A stretch of DNA of 64,000 nt, from positions 372,001-436,000 of the forward strand of contig NZ_JAERVO010000003.1 in assembly GCF_016798325.1 (NCBI RefSeq). The letters run 5' to 3'. Shown in pieces: positions 1-9,403 of the stretch (position 1 is its first letter; each line of letters begins with the position of its first letter). A program made the translations under genes and the position numbers. The stretch comes from Marinobacter mangrovi. Lineage in GTDB: Bacteria > Pseudomonadota > Gammaproteobacteria > Pseudomonadales > Oleiphilaceae. A model generated the notes under the pieces. It worked only from the letters and a program-made list of their open reading frames with translations, was not told the DNA's origin and ran no database searches.

Positions 1-611
1 TGCAACAGGGTTGGCTGGAGGCCATGGGCGTTGAGCGGGTCCATCTGCTGGCTCACGATTACGGTTGCAGCGTGGCGCAGGAACTGCTCGCCCGGGAGCA
101 GGAAGGCCAGCTGCCGTTCTCGATTGCCAGTGCCTGCTTCCTCAACGGGGCCCTGTTTCCGGAAGTGCATCAGCCGATCCTGATCCAGAAGCTGTTGGTA
201 GGCCCCCTGGGCGGGCTGATCAGCCGGGGTTTCACCCGTGGGGTGTTCGACCACAACTTTTCCAAGCTGTTCGGCCACCACACCCGCCCCAACCGCAGCG
301 AGCTGAACAGTTTCTGGCAGTTGCTGCTGTACAACAATGGGCGCGGCATCCTGCACCGGCTGATCCACTACATGGACGAACGCCGCTGCCACCGCAATCG
401 CTGGGTGGGCGCGCTGGTCAATGCGCAGCAGCCCCTGCGGCTGATTTCGGGTACCGAGGATCCGGTGTCCGGCGTGGCCATGGCGGATCGCTACCGGCAG
501 CTGATCAAACAGCCCGACGTCGTCGCCCTGGATGGGGTGGGGCACTATCCCCACTATGAGAATCCGGTGCAGGTGTTCGAGGCCGTGCGGGACTTCCTGG
601 CCCGGGTCTAG
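1..611 (+). CDS. Alpha/beta hydrolase, MEST/haloalkane dehalogenase-like, 5' end missing
   Basis: The reading frame is open from the first bases of the window (codons from base 3), so the true start lies upstream; the internal ATG at 24 is not the start. The nucleophile elbow reads AHDYGCSVAQELL. This is the H-D-Y/W-G form in which aspartate replaces the usual serine, as in haloalkane dehalogenases, epoxide hydrolases and MEST-like hydrolases. The acid residue is probably the Asp in GTEDPVSG and the catalytic His is in GHYPHYENP close to the C-terminus. A cap-like segment lies between them. The protein is expected to be cytoplasmic and the substrate cannot be told. It converges on the diguanylate cyclase gene, leaving a 39-base gap. 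Confidence 0.85.
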   Translation, partial: QQGWLEAMGVERVHLLAHDYGCSVAQELLAREQEGQLPFSIASACFLNGALFPEVHQPILIQKLLVGPLGGLISRGFTRGVFDHNFSKLFGHHTRPNRSELNSFWQLLLYNNGRGILHRLIHYMDERRCHRNRWVGALVNAQQPLRLISGTEDPVSGVAMADRYRQLIKQPDVVALDGVGHYPHYENPVQVFEAVRDFLARV

Positions 612-650
612 GCCGTCGGAAACCGACCATTCCAGGCCGAAGGTGTTTCA

Positions 651-1742
651 TCAGACATTCGGTACCGGCATGTCGTCGCCGCTGGCTTCCCGTTCCGAGC
701 CGCGCAGGATCATGACCCGGTTGCGGCCCGCCTCTTTCGCGGTATAGAGCGCCTGGTCGGCCCGGTTGAGCCAGGTGGACCAGGTTTCGCCCTTGATCAG
801 TTCGGTGACGCCAGCGCTGGCGGTCACCTGGATGTCCTTGCTGAACGGTGCCACGCTGAGGGTATCCAGCAACTGCCGCGCGAGCTCTTCGGCCGCTTTC
901 TGCCGGGTTTCCGGCAACACCATCATGAACTCCTCGCCGCCGATCCGGAACAGCATGTCGGTGTCCCGCAGTCGCCGTCGCAGGCGCGTGGCGGCTTCCT
1001 GGAGTACCGTGTCGCCGGTGGCGTGGCCCCAACGGTCGTTGATCGTCTTGAAATGATCCAGATCCACCAGGATCAGGCTGGCGACCCGCTCGTAGCGCTC
1101 GCGCAGCTGGATCTGGCTGTTCAGTTCATCGGCCATCTGGGAACGGTTCAGGCAGCCGGTCAACGGATCGGTCGTGGCCAGGTCCGTCAGCTCGCTTTGC
1201 ATCCGCCCCACCAGCCAGGCAAACACGGCAACGAAAACGGCCGTCAGGCTCAGGGAACTGGTGATGCGCCAGAATTCCGGCGTGGGAAAACGCTCGAAGG
1301 ATACCCCGGCCAGGATGATGATAAAGAGACCGTTGAGGATCAGCGCTTCGCGCAGGGACAGCAGGAAGAACATCGCGGCAATGGCCGGATAGCCCCAGAA
1401 CAGGCCGTTATGCCCGTTGATGATCGTCGAGTAGACGGTGCAGGCAATGGCAAACAGGGCGAAGAAGCGCCCCTTGAAGAGATAGCGACCGCGCAGGCGC
1501 AGGTAGAGGATCACCGCCACCAGGTTCAGGCAGAAGATCGCCAGCAGCAGGCTCAGCAACGGATGATGTTCGGACCACTGGACCAGCACCAGCGGCGCCA
1601 CGGCCACCAGGGTCCAGAAATGTACGTGATAGACAATCTGGCGCTGGAAGCCCAGGATCGTTTCCGTCGGGTTGGTGGCTGTGTATTTCAGGGCTATCCG
1701 CTTGGCCACACTGCGCTCCTGCAGGTTGCGGGACCGATCCAT
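651..1742 (-). CDS. Membrane-bound diguanylate cyclase (GGDEF)
   Basis: The 363-residue protein is predicted to make cyclic di-GMP from two GTP. The N-terminal half (about residues 33-185) holds five to six hydrophobic segments and acts as a membrane sensor of MASE type, but I cannot name the subfamily. The C-terminal GGDEF domain starts at about residue 190 with DLATTDPLTGCLNR. The active-site motif is GGEEF at about 267-271, so catalysis should be intact. RDTD sits five residues before it and matches the RxxD inhibitory site, so product feedback inhibition is likely. The ATG at 1742 is the only start that keeps the whole membrane region. Its neighbours give no clear partner, but c-di-GMP control would fit the type IV pilus genes 6 kb away. 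Confidence 0.93.
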   Translation of the reverse strand: MDRSRNLQERSVAKRIALKYTATNPTETILGFQRQIVYHVHFWTLVAVAPLVLVQWSEHHPLLSLLLAIFCLNLVAVILYLRLRGRYLFKGRFFALFAIACTVYSTIINGHNGLFWGYPAIAAMFFLLSLREALILNGLFIIILAGVSFERFPTPEFWRITSSLSLTAVFVAVFAWLVGRMQSELTDLATTDPLTGCLNRSQMADELNSQIQLRERYERVASLILVDLDHFKTINDRWGHATGDTVLQEAATRLRRRLRDTDMLFRIGGEEFMMVLPETRQKAAEELARQLLDTLSVAPFSKDIQVTASAGVTELIKGETWSTWLNRADQALYTAKEAGRNRVMILRGSEREASGDDMPVPNV

Positions 1743-1846
1743 CGTTCAGACGCCCGCGTTTTTGTGGACGTTACGGACACTTATAGCAGGAATTTGGCGA
1801 AGCGAAAGTCCTATCGTCTGGCTACCGCCACAGCCTGGGCGGCCAC

Positions 1847-2488
1847 TTATTCACTGGCGGGTGGGGCGGCCAACCCGCCTTCAATGAAGTCCAGGAAGTA
1901 GTTGAACAGGGTGAGGTCGTCGGGGCGGATGTTGCCGAACGGCGTGTGGGACAGCATATCGATCTCTGCGGCGCCGTGGATCAGGCTGACGAAGGTGAAC
2001 GCCAGGCGGATACGCAGGACATCCCGGGGAATGGCCGGTAGCGCCCGGCACAGCTGGGCCTCGATGCGCTCCACATCGGGCCGGAAGTGGGTGTTCAGCA
2101 GTTCGACAATGTCCGGTGTGTTGTCCGCGTGCAGGTGGGCCATGAAGCGCAGTGCGGACGGCCCCCAGTCCGGTGCCAGGGTCAGGGACAGGTAAGGCGT
2201 GGTCACGGCCCGGACCACGTCGCGCAGCGTCGGCGCGGGAGCCTCCTCGACGCCCCGGAACCCGCTTTCGAACTGTGGCCGGGTGTGATCGGTAATAAAG
2301 GTGATCACCGCCTCCAGCAGGCCCAGACGGCTGCCGAAATGATAATGGGCGGCCGCTGAATTGCGGGTGCCGGATTCCGCGCTGATGGTCCGCAATGACA
2401 CCCCGTCCAGCCCGTGCCGGGCATACAGGTCGAGGGCGGTCAGGATGATCTTCTTGCGGGTTGCTTCGCCGTGATTCGCGCGCGCCAT
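1847..2488 (-). CDS. TetR family transcriptional regulator
   Basis: A 213-residue regulator starting at the ATG at 2488 (MARANHGEATRKKI). An upstream in-frame extension to 2692 would overlap the divergent patatin gene and adds no domain, so it was rejected. The N-terminal helix-turn-helix is typical of TetR: ILTALDLYARHGLDGVSL followed by the recognition region HYHFGSRLGLLEAV. The rest is an all-helical ligand-binding and dimer domain ending in IEGGLAAPPASE. The gene is divergent from the patatin-like lipase with a 166-base spacer. That arrangement suggests it represses the lipase gene and itself. An inverted repeat at 2603-2627 around a likely -10 box of the lipase promoter is a candidate operator. 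The ligand is unknown. Confidence 0.9.
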   Translation of the reverse strand: MARANHGEATRKKIILTALDLYARHGLDGVSLRTISAESGTRNSAAAHYHFGSRLGLLEAVITFITDHTRPQFESGFRGVEEAPAPTLRDVVRAVTTPYLSLTLAPDWGPSALRFMAHLHADNTPDIVELLNTHFRPDVERIEAQLCRALPAIPRDVLRIRLAFTFVSLIHGAAEIDMLSHTPFGNIRPDDLTLFNYFLDFIEGGLAAPPASE

Positions 2489-2602
2489 TGAGGGGGTTCC
2501 GGATAAATTCCCGGGCAGTATAGCGCAGTGGCCGGACCAGATCAGGCCCCGTCCGCAGCGGCGTGCCCCGGGATGCCGTTGCGAAACAGGCTTTTGCTGT
2601 GG

Positions 2603-2627
2603 GAGCGGGTCCGTTAGACTCCCGCTC
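2603..2627. promoter_or_regulatory. Candidate TetR operator over the patatin promoter
   Basis: GAGCGGG (2603-2609) and CCCGCTC (2621-2627) form a perfect 7-base inverted repeat with an 11-base centre. The centre contains TAGACT (2615-2620), a plausible -10 hexamer for the downstream lipase gene. No good -35 was found. Position between a TetR gene and its divergent neighbour is the main support; it could also be a leader hairpin. Confidence 0.4.
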
Positions 2628-2654
2628 AGCTTCGTCGCTGTATAGGAAATTGCC

Positions 2655-3734
2655 ATGTCCACCGTTTCGCCAGACCCATCCGTCCTGACCATCCGTGCGG
2701 GACGCCGGGCTTACGCCCGCATCCAGGAGCACGGCCTGCGTCCGGAAGACGTGCACGTGGTTCCCGGTGCCGCCGGTGGTCCCAAGGCGCTGGGCATCTG
2801 TGGGCTGGACCAGGCGATCTTTGGCGAGTGGCTGCCACGGGCGCCGCAGGTGCGGTCTCTGATCGGCGCCTCCATTGGCAGCTGGCGGTTTGCGGCCATT
2901 TCCTCCGGTGATCCGGTCAGCCAGCTGGCCCGGCTGTCGGATCTGTACACCCGCCAGCGTTTTCCCAAGGGCGTCAGCATGGCCGAGGTGACGCGCCGCA
3001 GCATGGTGTTCCTGGAAGAGCTGCTGGGCGGACGGGAAGACGCCATCCTCAATCACCCGGACTACCGCCTCAACATTGTGGTAGTACGCAGCCGCGGCAT
3101 GCTCCAGCACGACACCCGCGGCCGACTGGCCCTGGGGCTGATGGCAGCGATCAGCGCCAACATGGTCAGCCGTAAGCACCTGGGCCGCTTTATGGAGCGC
3201 GGTATTCTGCACGATCCCCGTGAGCGCGCCCCGCTGGGCGACCTGATCGACTTCCAGAGTCATCAGGTGCCGCTGACCCGGGACAACCTGATGGCGGCCC
3301 TGCTGGCGTCGGCGTCGATTCCCATGGTGATGTCCGGGGTGGCCGGAATCGCCGGCGCGCCGGAAGGCATGTACCGCGACGGCGGCCTGCTCGACTATCA
3401 TCTCGACCTGCCTTACGAGCAGCCCGGCGTGGTGCTCTATCCCCACTTCACCGACCGCATCATTCCCGGCTGGTTCGACAAGTCGTTGCCCTGGCGCCGG
3501 GGCGATCATACGCGCCTGCAGGACGTGGTCCTGGTGGCCCCGTCCCGCGACTACCTGGCCCAGCTGCCGGACCGCAAACTGCCCGACCGGAAGGATTTCG
3601 AGCGTTACCTGGGCAACGACGACGGCCGGGAACAGGCCTGGCGGCAGGCCATCGGGGACAGCGAGCGCCTGGGCGAGGCCTTCCTCGATCTGGTGGACAG
3701 TGGCCGCGTGGCCGAGGCGGTCCAGCCGCTCTGA
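2655..3734 (+). CDS. Patatin-like phospholipase family protein
   Basis: A 359-residue predicted serine hydrolase of the patatin fold, likely acting on acyl esters or phospholipids. The oxyanion loop reads PGAAGGPKALG (about residues 37-47). The nucleophile motif GASIGSW fits G-x-S-x-G at about residues 73-79. The second dyad residue is in DGGLLDYH at about residue 240. There is no signal peptide or membrane segment, so the protein is probably cytoplasmic or peripheral. The ATG at 2655 starts just after the divergent spacer shared with the TetR regulator, which probably controls it. The CDGSH protein gene follows 55 bases downstream on the same strand and may be co-transcribed. Real substrates are not predictable from sequence. 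Confidence 0.87.
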   Translation: MSTVSPDPSVLTIRAGRRAYARIQEHGLRPEDVHVVPGAAGGPKALGICGLDQAIFGEWLPRAPQVRSLIGASIGSWRFAAISSGDPVSQLARLSDLYTRQRFPKGVSMAEVTRRSMVFLEELLGGREDAILNHPDYRLNIVVVRSRGMLQHDTRGRLALGLMAAISANMVSRKHLGRFMERGILHDPRERAPLGDLIDFQSHQVPLTRDNLMAALLASASIPMVMSGVAGIAGAPEGMYRDGGLLDYHLDLPYEQPGVVLYPHFTDRIIPGWFDKSLPWRRGDHTRLQDVVLVAPSRDYLAQLPDRKLPDRKDFERYLGNDDGREQAWRQAIGDSERLGEAFLDLVDSGRVAEAVQPL

Positions 3735-3789
3735 TCGTCTCTGCCGTCTATACTGGGGAAACGACATCCATGGCCTGGAGGTGACCGCC

Positions 3790-4035
3790 ATGTCCGACGA
3801 TGTGCCCCGTGTGGCTCGATCCAGTCCTTACGCGATTCCGGTAGAAGCCGGCAAATCCTATTTCTGGTGCGCCTGCGGTCGCAGCGCGGACCAGCCCTTC
3901 TGCGACGGCTCCCATAAGGCGACCCAGCTGCGTCCCGTGAAATACACCGCCGAGCGGGACGAGTGGGTCTGGTTCTGTGGCTGCAAGCAGACCGGTGATG
4001 CGCCGTTCTGCGACGGCACCCACAAGACCCTGTGA
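3790..4035 (+). CDS. Small twin CDGSH iron-sulfur protein
   Basis: An 81-residue protein with two CDGSH-type [2Fe-2S] binding motifs, each C-x-C-x2-(S/T/G)-x3-P-x-C-D-G-(S/T)-H. The first is CACGRSADQPFCDGSH and the second CGCKQTGDAPFCDGTH. Each cluster would be held by three cysteines and one histidine. Tandem CDGSH proteins of about this length are widespread in bacteria and are thought to work in redox or iron-sulfur handling, but no reaction is assigned. The ATG at 3790 is preceded by GGAGG with good spacing; the earlier ATG at 3700 would overlap the lipase gene by 35 bases. The gene faces the PAS sensor gene with only four bases between their stops. Confidence 0.92.
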   Translation: MSDDVPRVARSSPYAIPVEAGKSYFWCACGRSADQPFCDGSHKATQLRPVKYTAERDEWVWFCGCKQTGDAPFCDGTHKTL

Positions 4036-4039
4036 CGAA

Positions 4040-5494
4040 TCAGCCTGTGGAGATGTCTTCCTCCGGCTGACCCGGTCGGGCCTGGATGGACAGTCGGAAG
4101 CCGGCACAGCCGGTGAGGGTATCCACCACCGGCTTCAGCCGCAGGGTCACCGGTATGCCGACGCTGTCGCTGTTCTGCAGCAGCAGGTCCATCCGCACCA
4201 GCCGCCGTTGTTGGCGAGAGGCGGTCAGCCCCTGTTTGAAGCGCTCACGATCCTCCGGCATGACGTAGTTGCTGAAGGGATGATGCTCCAGCTCCGCCGG
4301 CGGGCGGCCCAGGAAGTCCACGGCCATCGCTGAGATGAAGCCGATCCGGCCTTCCTCGTCCATTTCCGCGATGCAGCTGCCGGCGATTTCCACCAGGTCG
4401 CGGCTGCGCTGTTCGCTGTTCTGCAACGCCTGTTTCAGGGCGTGCTTCTCGATCCGGTTGTTCTCCAAAGCCTGACTCTCGATATCCAGCGCCCGGGTCA
4501 CGAAGGCGTGGTCCCGACGATCCCGCGCCAGTCTCAGGCACAGCAGCCAGACCAGAACAGCGGCGGCCAGCGACGCGGCGGCCCCCACCAGCCACACGAT
4601 CTGGCTGATCCGCTCCACCGGTGCGCCCATGTAATGTTTGTCGGGAATGGTGGTGAGGATCCATTCCCGGTCCGCCAGGCTGATGGCCGAGCGCAGGGCC
4701 CAGGCCATGCGCGGCTGTTCCAGTCGGTCGGTGGCAAACAGCGGTGTCTTCAGGTGCTGGTCCAGATCGAACACCGTCACCTGCAGGGCCGGACTCATCT
4801 GTGCAGGCAGGGCCTCCTTGAGTAATTGATCGGGGGAAAACGTCAGGCTCACCAGGGAGCCGTCCTCCAGCGCCCGGAACAGGCGCACGCCGACCTGGCT
4901 GCTGCCGTTACGCTGGATGCGGGTCTGGGCTGTGGCGGACACCTTGTCGTGCTGCAGGGCGGTTTCTATCGGCTGGCGCCAATGCGGCACGGAGGGGGCC
5001 ACCAGGCCGAGGATGGCGCTCGGCGGGTGGCGGTCGGCCACCTGGATCACCACCTGGTAGCTGGGTTGATGCGGCGCAACGCGGGTGATGCCACTCTCCT
5101 GCCATTCCCCCAGGGTGATGTACTGGCCGCCGATGTCGCTCAGGTTGCGCTCCACCACGCGGCGTTCGTCGTCGGAGATGGTGATGATGCGGTCCAGGTC
5201 GATCACGTCCGGCAAACGCCGCAGGACGGCTTCGGTCTGGTACTGGAAGATGCGGCTGTGGTCGCTGTGTCCCGACAGCGTACGGGCCAGCACGTCGAGG
5301 GTCTGGATGCGGACGTTGATGGCCTGCTGCACCAGGTCGGTGAAATGGGCGTGCTGGCTTTCGAGCAAGCTTCGGGTCTGTTTGTCCAGGCTCTTGCTGG
5401 TCCAATGGTCCACCGTGCCGGTACACAGAATGCCGACGACAAGGACCACCAGTGGCAGCCAGATGTGCATGCCCCGTCCTGCAGGCCTTTCCAT
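4040..5494 (-). CDS. Membrane sensor protein with a PAS domain and no output domain
   Basis: A 484-residue protein with a first membrane segment at about residues 10-26 and a periplasmic region of about 265 residues. That region resembles CHASE-type sensors in its start (LLESQHAHFTDLVQQAIN, VLARTLSG). A second membrane segment lies near 297-320 (IVWLVGAAASLAAAVLVWL). A cytoplasmic helix follows, then a PAS domain at about 365-465 (SCIAEMDEEGRIGFISAMA, FLGRPPAELEHHPF). The protein ends shortly after, at PGQPEEDISTG. Proteins with this front half normally continue into GGDEF, EAL or histidine kinase domains, and none is encoded downstream. The ATG at 5494 has GGGAG upstream. Its partner and signal are unknown. 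Confidence 0.8.
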   Translation of the reverse strand: MERPAGRGMHIWLPLVVLVVGILCTGTVDHWTSKSLDKQTRSLLESQHAHFTDLVQQAINVRIQTLDVLARTLSGHSDHSRIFQYQTEAVLRRLPDVIDLDRIITISDDERRVVERNLSDIGGQYITLGEWQESGITRVAPHQPSYQVVIQVADRHPPSAILGLVAPSVPHWRQPIETALQHDKVSATAQTRIQRNGSSQVGVRLFRALEDGSLVSLTFSPDQLLKEALPAQMSPALQVTVFDLDQHLKTPLFATDRLEQPRMAWALRSAISLADREWILTTIPDKHYMGAPVERISQIVWLVGAAASLAAAVLVWLLCLRLARDRRDHAFVTRALDIESQALENNRIEKHALKQALQNSEQRSRDLVEIAGSCIAEMDEEGRIGFISAMAVDFLGRPPAELEHHPFSNYVMPEDRERFKQGLTASRQQRRLVRMDLLLQNSDSVGIPVTLRLKPVVDTLTGCAGFRLSIQARPGQPEEDISTG

Positions 5495-5579
5495 GGGTGC
5501 TCTCCCTTGCCTGATGAGGTAACGACCCCGATAGCCGGATGGCTGTGTTCGTCCGTGATGTCGTCCGGTGTGGGGTGTC

Positions 5580-5610
5580 GGGGTCCCCGCAGATTCCTTG
5601 CAGGGACCCC
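5580..5610. other. Hairpin between znuB and the PAS sensor gene
   Basis: GGGGTCCC (5580-5587) and GGGACCCC (5603-5610) form a perfect 8-base stem with a 15-base loop in the 236-base spacer between the two genes. On the plus strand it is followed by TTAACTTT rather than a clean T-run. It could stop znuB transcription or be a stabilising mRNA structure. Confidence 0.4.
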
Positions 5611-5730
5611 TTAACTTTAGGTGGGCCGGGGCGTTGGCGTCCAGTGTCGCTACCGGGTACGTCGCCGGAATGTGGCCGCTTTGGCGGTTAACGGCGGCGA
5701 ATCGGGCGGATCTGTCGCCGGATCAGTCGG

Positions 5731-6532
5731 TTATCCGTGACGCTGCTCGCGGACCAGTCCGTAGACCAACAGGAACAGCAGGAAGGCTGACACCACGATG
5801 GACGGGCCCGCCGGACTGTCGAGGAACCAGGACATCGACAGGCCGCCACCCACGGCGATCACGCCGCCAACGATGGCCAGACCCACCATCCGCTCCGGGC
5901 TGCTGGCCAGGCGCCGGGCGGTGGCGGCGGGAATGATCAGCAGAGCGGTGATCAGCAACACGCCGACGATCTTCATCGCCACCGCAATCACCAGCGAGAA
6001 CATCAGCATCAGGCCCAGGCGTAACCGTTCCACCGGCAGGCCCTCGGCCTTGGCCAGCTCCTCATGGATGGTGCTCATCAGCAGGCCACGCCAGAGCCAG
6101 GCCAGCAGGGCCAGCACAACGGCGGCGCCGCCGTAGATCCAGGCCACATCCGTGCGGCTGATGGCCAGCAGGTCGCCGAACAGGTAGCCGGTCAGGTCCA
6201 GCCGCACGTCCGGCATGAAGCTCAGGGTCACCAGGCCGATGGCCAGGGCACTGTGGGCGAGGATGCCCAGCAGCGTGTCCGTCGCCAGGCTGCGATTGCG
6301 GGACAGCACCACCAGCAGCAGCGCCAGCCCGATGCAGACCACCGCGATGCCCAGGCTGAGCTGGATCTGCAGCAGCGTGCCCAGGGCCACGCCCAGCAGC
6401 GCCGAATGGGCCAGGGTGTCGCCGAAGTAGGCCATCCGCCGCCACACCACGAAGCAGCCCAGTGGACCGGCCACCAGCGCCACACCCAGGCCGCCGATCA
6501 GCGCGCGCCAGAAGAAATCGTCGAGCAGGGCG

Positions 6533-6546
<14 letters not shown>
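5731..6546 (-). CDS. znuB: Zinc ABC transporter, permease
   Basis: A 271-residue integral membrane protein of the ABC-3 family (metal permeases). About eight hydrophobic segments are visible, for example [20 protein letters not shown] and the segment with [17 protein letters not shown]. The start was placed at the ATG at 6546 ([16 protein letters not shown]). The longer frame to 6606 runs far into znuC and adds a non-homologous leader. It overlaps znuC by 14 bases, so the two are translationally coupled. With ZnuC it would import zinc from a periplasmic binding protein ZnuA. No znuA lies in the window, so that subunit must come from elsewhere. Transcription is probably controlled by the Zur site upstream of zur. 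Confidence 0.93.
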
Positions 6547-7298
<752 letters not shown>

Positions 7299-7306
<8 letters not shown>

Positions 7307-7790
7307 GGCCGCCCTCCTGCTGACAGGCGGGACACAGTCCGGCAATTTCCAGGGTGGTGTCTTCGGCGGCGAACCCTTCATCCTGCGCTGCTTGGTCCAC
7401 CGCTTCGGCAACGTGCGGCGCCGACAGCTCCAGGACGTTGCGGCAGGCCCGGCAGATCAGGAAAAAACCGGTATGGCGATGCCCCGCGTGGGCGCAGCCG
7501 ACGAACGCGTTCAGGGACGCGATCCGGTGCACCAGCCCGTGCTGCTGGAGAAAGTCGAGGGCTCGATAGACGGTGGGCGGCGCGGCGTTGTGGCCGTCCT
7601 GGGCCAGCGCGCCGAGCAGGTCGTAGGCGCCGAGCGGTTTATGGGATTGCCAGATCAGTTCCAGTACCCGCTCGCGGGTCGGGGTCAGGCGGGCCTTGGC
7701 GTCGTTGCAGATGCGATGGGCATCGGCCAGGGCCTGATCCACGCAGGCCCGGTGGTTATGCGGGCGGTAGGGCAGCGGTGTCTGTGACAT
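7299..7790 (-). CDS. zur: Zinc uptake regulator Zur (Fur family)
   Basis: A 163-residue Fur-family repressor. The winged helix is at about residues 30-90 ([25 protein letters not shown], here spanning more than one helix). The structural zinc site uses two CxxC motifs, CRAC near residue 122 and CPAC near residue 155. The segment [12 protein letters not shown] supplies further metal ligands. Zur binds DNA when zinc is plentiful and shuts off zinc uptake. It is the first gene of zur-znuC-znuB and overlaps znuC by eight bases. This order means the repressor is made with the pump it controls. A TATAAT-containing palindrome 22-42 bases upstream of the start is the probable autoregulatory site. Confidence 0.94.
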
Positions 7791-7811
7791 GGTGCGTCCG
7801 ATCGGTCAATG

Positions 7812-7832
7812 GATGAAACATTATAACATCGC
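7812..7832 (-). promoter_or_regulatory. Probable Zur box with -10 element of zur-znuCB
   Basis: On the minus strand this reads GATGTTATAATGTTTCATC, close to the gammaproteobacterial Zur operator pattern (TGTTATA-N-TATAACA). The halves are imperfectly symmetric. It contains a perfect TATAAT at 7820-7825, giving a transcription start about 20 bases before the zur ATG. Binding here would block RNA polymerase. The consensus is from family knowledge; binding is inferred. Confidence 0.65.
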
Positions 7833-7875
7833 ATTGCCCGGTCGGACGAGGTCCGTATCGATCGCAGCGCCTGGT

Positions 7876-8340
7876 TCAGGCCGCGAAGGATTTGGCGGCG
7901 AGGGATTCCAGGTATTCGAGATTGGGGATATAGGCCGTGTGGCCTTCGACGTCCACCACCATCAGGTCCGCCGGACCGGTGTCGCCTTCCACCTGCTGAA
8001 TCTCGGGCTCGGCCAGCTTGGTCTGGCTGGGAATCCCCTGGGTCACCATGGCCAGGAACGGCATCGCCTGGTGGCTGTCGCTGATGGTGTTGAGCACCGC
8101 AATCCGTCCGCGGGCGCCATCCGGGCGGGCGCCCTGGCCGCCGTTGGCCGCGTCGTAGGAGATTACCGGCAGGCGCAGGCCGCGCCAGTTGAGGTAGCCG
8201 ATCAGCCACTCGGGGCCGCCATCGGCCGCTTCCGGCTCGGCATAGTCGACGATTTCGGCGATGGAAACGTTGGGCAGCAGCAACTGACGGTCCGTCACCG
8301 GAATCAGTACGCAGGGAAGGACTTGGGAATTGTCGGCCAT
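7876..8340 (-). CDS. chpC: CheW-like adaptor ChpC of the Pil-Chp system
   Basis: A 154-residue single CheW domain, starting at the ATG at 8340 (MADNSQVLPCVLIPV). An upstream in-frame start at 8400 would lie inside chpB and was rejected. CheW hallmarks are the opening strand LLPNVSIAEIVDY and the segment WLIGYLNWRGLRLPVISYD. It would link a chemoreceptor to the ChpA kinase. In P. aeruginosa ChpC is the second adaptor of the pathway next to PilI and is linked to responses beyond basal twitching. It is the last gene of the Pil-Chp operon and follows chpB by ten bases. The next gene on the strand, zur, has its own promoter. Confidence 0.9.
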   Translation of the reverse strand: MADNSQVLPCVLIPVTDRQLLLPNVSIAEIVDYAEPEAADGGPEWLIGYLNWRGLRLPVISYDAANGGQGARPDGARGRIAVLNTISDSHQAMPFLAMVTQGIPSQTKLAEPEIQQVEGDTGPADLMVVDVEGHTAYIPNLEYLESLAAKSFAA

Positions 8341-8350
8341 GGTGTCGTCC

Positions 8351-9403
8351 TCAGGCGGAATCGCGATCCTGCTTGCGCTTGAGCAAACAGGCTTCTTCAA
8401 GGGTTTGCGTCAGTTTTCGGGCCAGTTGCGCCGGATCGCCGACGAAACTGGTGCAGCCCGTGGCCCGGATCGAGTCCGGCATCGAGCTGTTGCCACAGCT
8501 TTCACTGTTCTGGACCCAGATGCGGCTACCGTAGGCGTGCAGCAGCGGGGCCGCAATGGCGCCATCGTTGCCCATGCCGGAAAACAGGATAGCATGGCAG
8601 CGGTCGCGGTAATGGTCGGCCACATTGAGCAGTACCTGATCAATGGACGGTCCATAGGGACCGGGCCACGGCGTCGCTTTTTCCTGCAGGCGGCCGCTGT
8701 CGTCCAGATACCACTCGTTTTCCACCGGCAGCAGCACCACGTCGCCGTTGCGTACCCGATAGCCGGTTTCGGCCCGGCGCAGGCTGTAGTCCGCGTGGCG
8801 CCCCAGCACCCGGGTCAGCACCTCGGTAAAATGACCATCGATGTGCTGGGCATAGACAAAGCCGACCGGCAGCCCCGGCGGCAGGTTGTCGAGGAACGTT
8901 TTCACCGCGGCCGGACCGCCCAGTGATGCTCCCAGAATCCAGATCTCCTCGGCCGGCTCGTCCGTCTTGCCGGCGGGAATCCAGGCTGGCCGCTCCCGTC
9001 GGCTTACCGGCTCTTCCGGATGATCCAGCGCCTCTAAAGTCGTGGCGCTGTCCAGCTGTTCCAGCTCGCCCAGCTGCTGTTCCAGTTTATCCAGCAGGCG
9101 CCGTTCCCAGCGAAAGGCCTCGGTCGTGCCCGGTGCCGGAGCCTCGTCCACACCGAACAGGATCGGCGCCTCGGTATTCTCCAGCAGGAAATCGAACAGC
9201 GTGGGATGATCGGCTTCGTCTTCAAGCGTCACCAGCCAGAGTTCAACGTCCGGGATCGCCGGCTGCGCCAGCAGGCGATCCGGGTCTCCGGTAAAGCGGC
9301 TGTCCAGGCCGAATTTTCCGACGGCGTCCTGCAGTCGGCGCCGCTGGAGCGGGCTATCGGAAACGATAGCCACGCCCGGCGGCAGCACTTCGCGGGTCAT
9401 CAC
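8351..9403 (-). CDS. chpB: CheB-type methylesterase ChpB
   Basis: A 350-residue protein predicted to remove methyl groups from PilJ glutamates. The catalytic triad is visible in the C-terminal domain: Ser in GASLGGP (about 160), His in QHIDGHF (about 187) and Asp in GMGNDGA (about 278). The N-terminal 120 residues have the size of a receiver domain (VAIVSDSPLQRRRL) but the phospho-acceptor position reads WLVTLEDEAD without the usual aspartate. Activation by phosphorylation is therefore doubtful. A linker at about 110-150 is acidic and proline-containing. Its ATG overlaps the chpA stop by four bases (ATGA), showing tight coupling with the kinase. Confidence 0.92.
   Translation of the reverse strand: MMTREVLPPGVAIVSDSPLQRRRLQDAVGKFGLDSRFTGDPDRLLAQPAIPDVELWLVTLEDEADHPTLFDFLLENTEAPILFGVDEAPAPGTTEAFRWERRLLDKLEQQLGELEQLDSATTLEALDHPEEPVSRRERPAWIPAGKTDEPAEEIWILGASLGGPAAVKTFLDNLPPGLPVGFVYAQHIDGHFTEVLTRVLGRHADYSLRRAETGYRVRNGDVVLLPVENEWYLDDSGRLQEKATPWPGPYGPSIDQVLLNVADHYRDRCHAILFSGMGNDGAIAAPLLHAYGSRIWVQNSESCGNSSMPDSIRATGCTSFVGDPAQLARKLTQTLEEACLLKRKQDRDSA

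Noticed and set aside
1881-3791. Minus-strand ORF of 636 residues across the TetR and patatin genes
   Set aside because: It spans two real genes in other frames and shows no domain.
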